A program made the translations under genes and the position numbers. From positions 116,294 through 132,235 of the forward strand of contig FR901638.1 in NCBI GenBank assembly GCA_000438015.1: a stretch of 15,942 nt of DNA, read 5' to 3'. Source of the stretch: Coraliomargarita sp. CAG:312 (GTDB lineage Bacteria; Verrucomicrobiota; Verrucomicrobiia; Opitutales; Intestinicryptomonadaceae). Shown here in pieces: positions 15,901 to 15,942 of the stretch. Numbering within the stretch: the stretch's first letter is position 1; each line of letters opens with the position of its first letter. Under the pieces are notes generated by a model, which had not been told where the DNA came from, ran no database searches, and saw nothing but the letters and a program-made list of their open reading frames with translations.

Positions 15901-15942
15901 TAGAAAATAAACTTGCATAAGAAAAACGCGCCGCATTAACCG

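Overview
The window looks like a chromosomal segment of a Verrucomicrobiota bacterium, probably of the Opitutae/Opitutales type. The strongest sign is the 1941-residue protein at 5270-11095, which has the architecture I associate with the Verru_Chthon cassette protein A family: a pilin-like N-terminus, a WWV-DEG-K segment, an LWNPY segment, and a C-terminus ending GRRF-IVSF-WL. The DNA is moderately A+T-rich. No transposase, integrase, CRISPR array, rRNA or tRNA was found.

Left arm (about 1-3579, minus strand): translation and RNA-binding genes. In transcription order these are a 57-residue very basic protein of unknown function, ribosomal protein bL28 (rpmB), an RRM-type RNA-binding protein with an arginine/glycine-rich tail, and ribosomal protein bS1 (rpsA, six S1 domains). 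Clear intrinsic terminators follow rpmB and the RRM gene. The rpsA leader carries two hairpins just upstream of its ribosome binding site.

Centre (3735-4820, plus strand, divergent from the left arm): an ECF-type sigma factor and, 9 bases further on, a single-pass membrane protein of the kind expected for an anti-sigma partner. The cytoplasmic part of that partner contains a 28-residue motif twice. A strong terminator closes this unit.

Right-centre (4821-11962): a 449-base gap with one or two possible short leader ORFs and hairpins, then the giant pilin-like protein and a small secreted protein of unknown function. A long symmetrical terminator ends this pair. The giant gene has its Shine-Dalgarno sequence 22 bases from the ATG, with a small hairpin exactly filling the excess distance.

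Right arm (12039-15900): a complete polyamine-type ABC importer in potABCD order (ATPase, two permeases, lipoprotein receptor). The genes are tightly packed, and the two permease genes overlap by 4 bases. The receptor keeps part of the PotD ligand pocket but lacks some of its aromatic residues, so the substrate is uncertain.

The least explained material is the giant pilin-like protein with its secreted neighbour, the duplicated motif in the putative anti-sigma factor, and the small basic protein beside rpmB.
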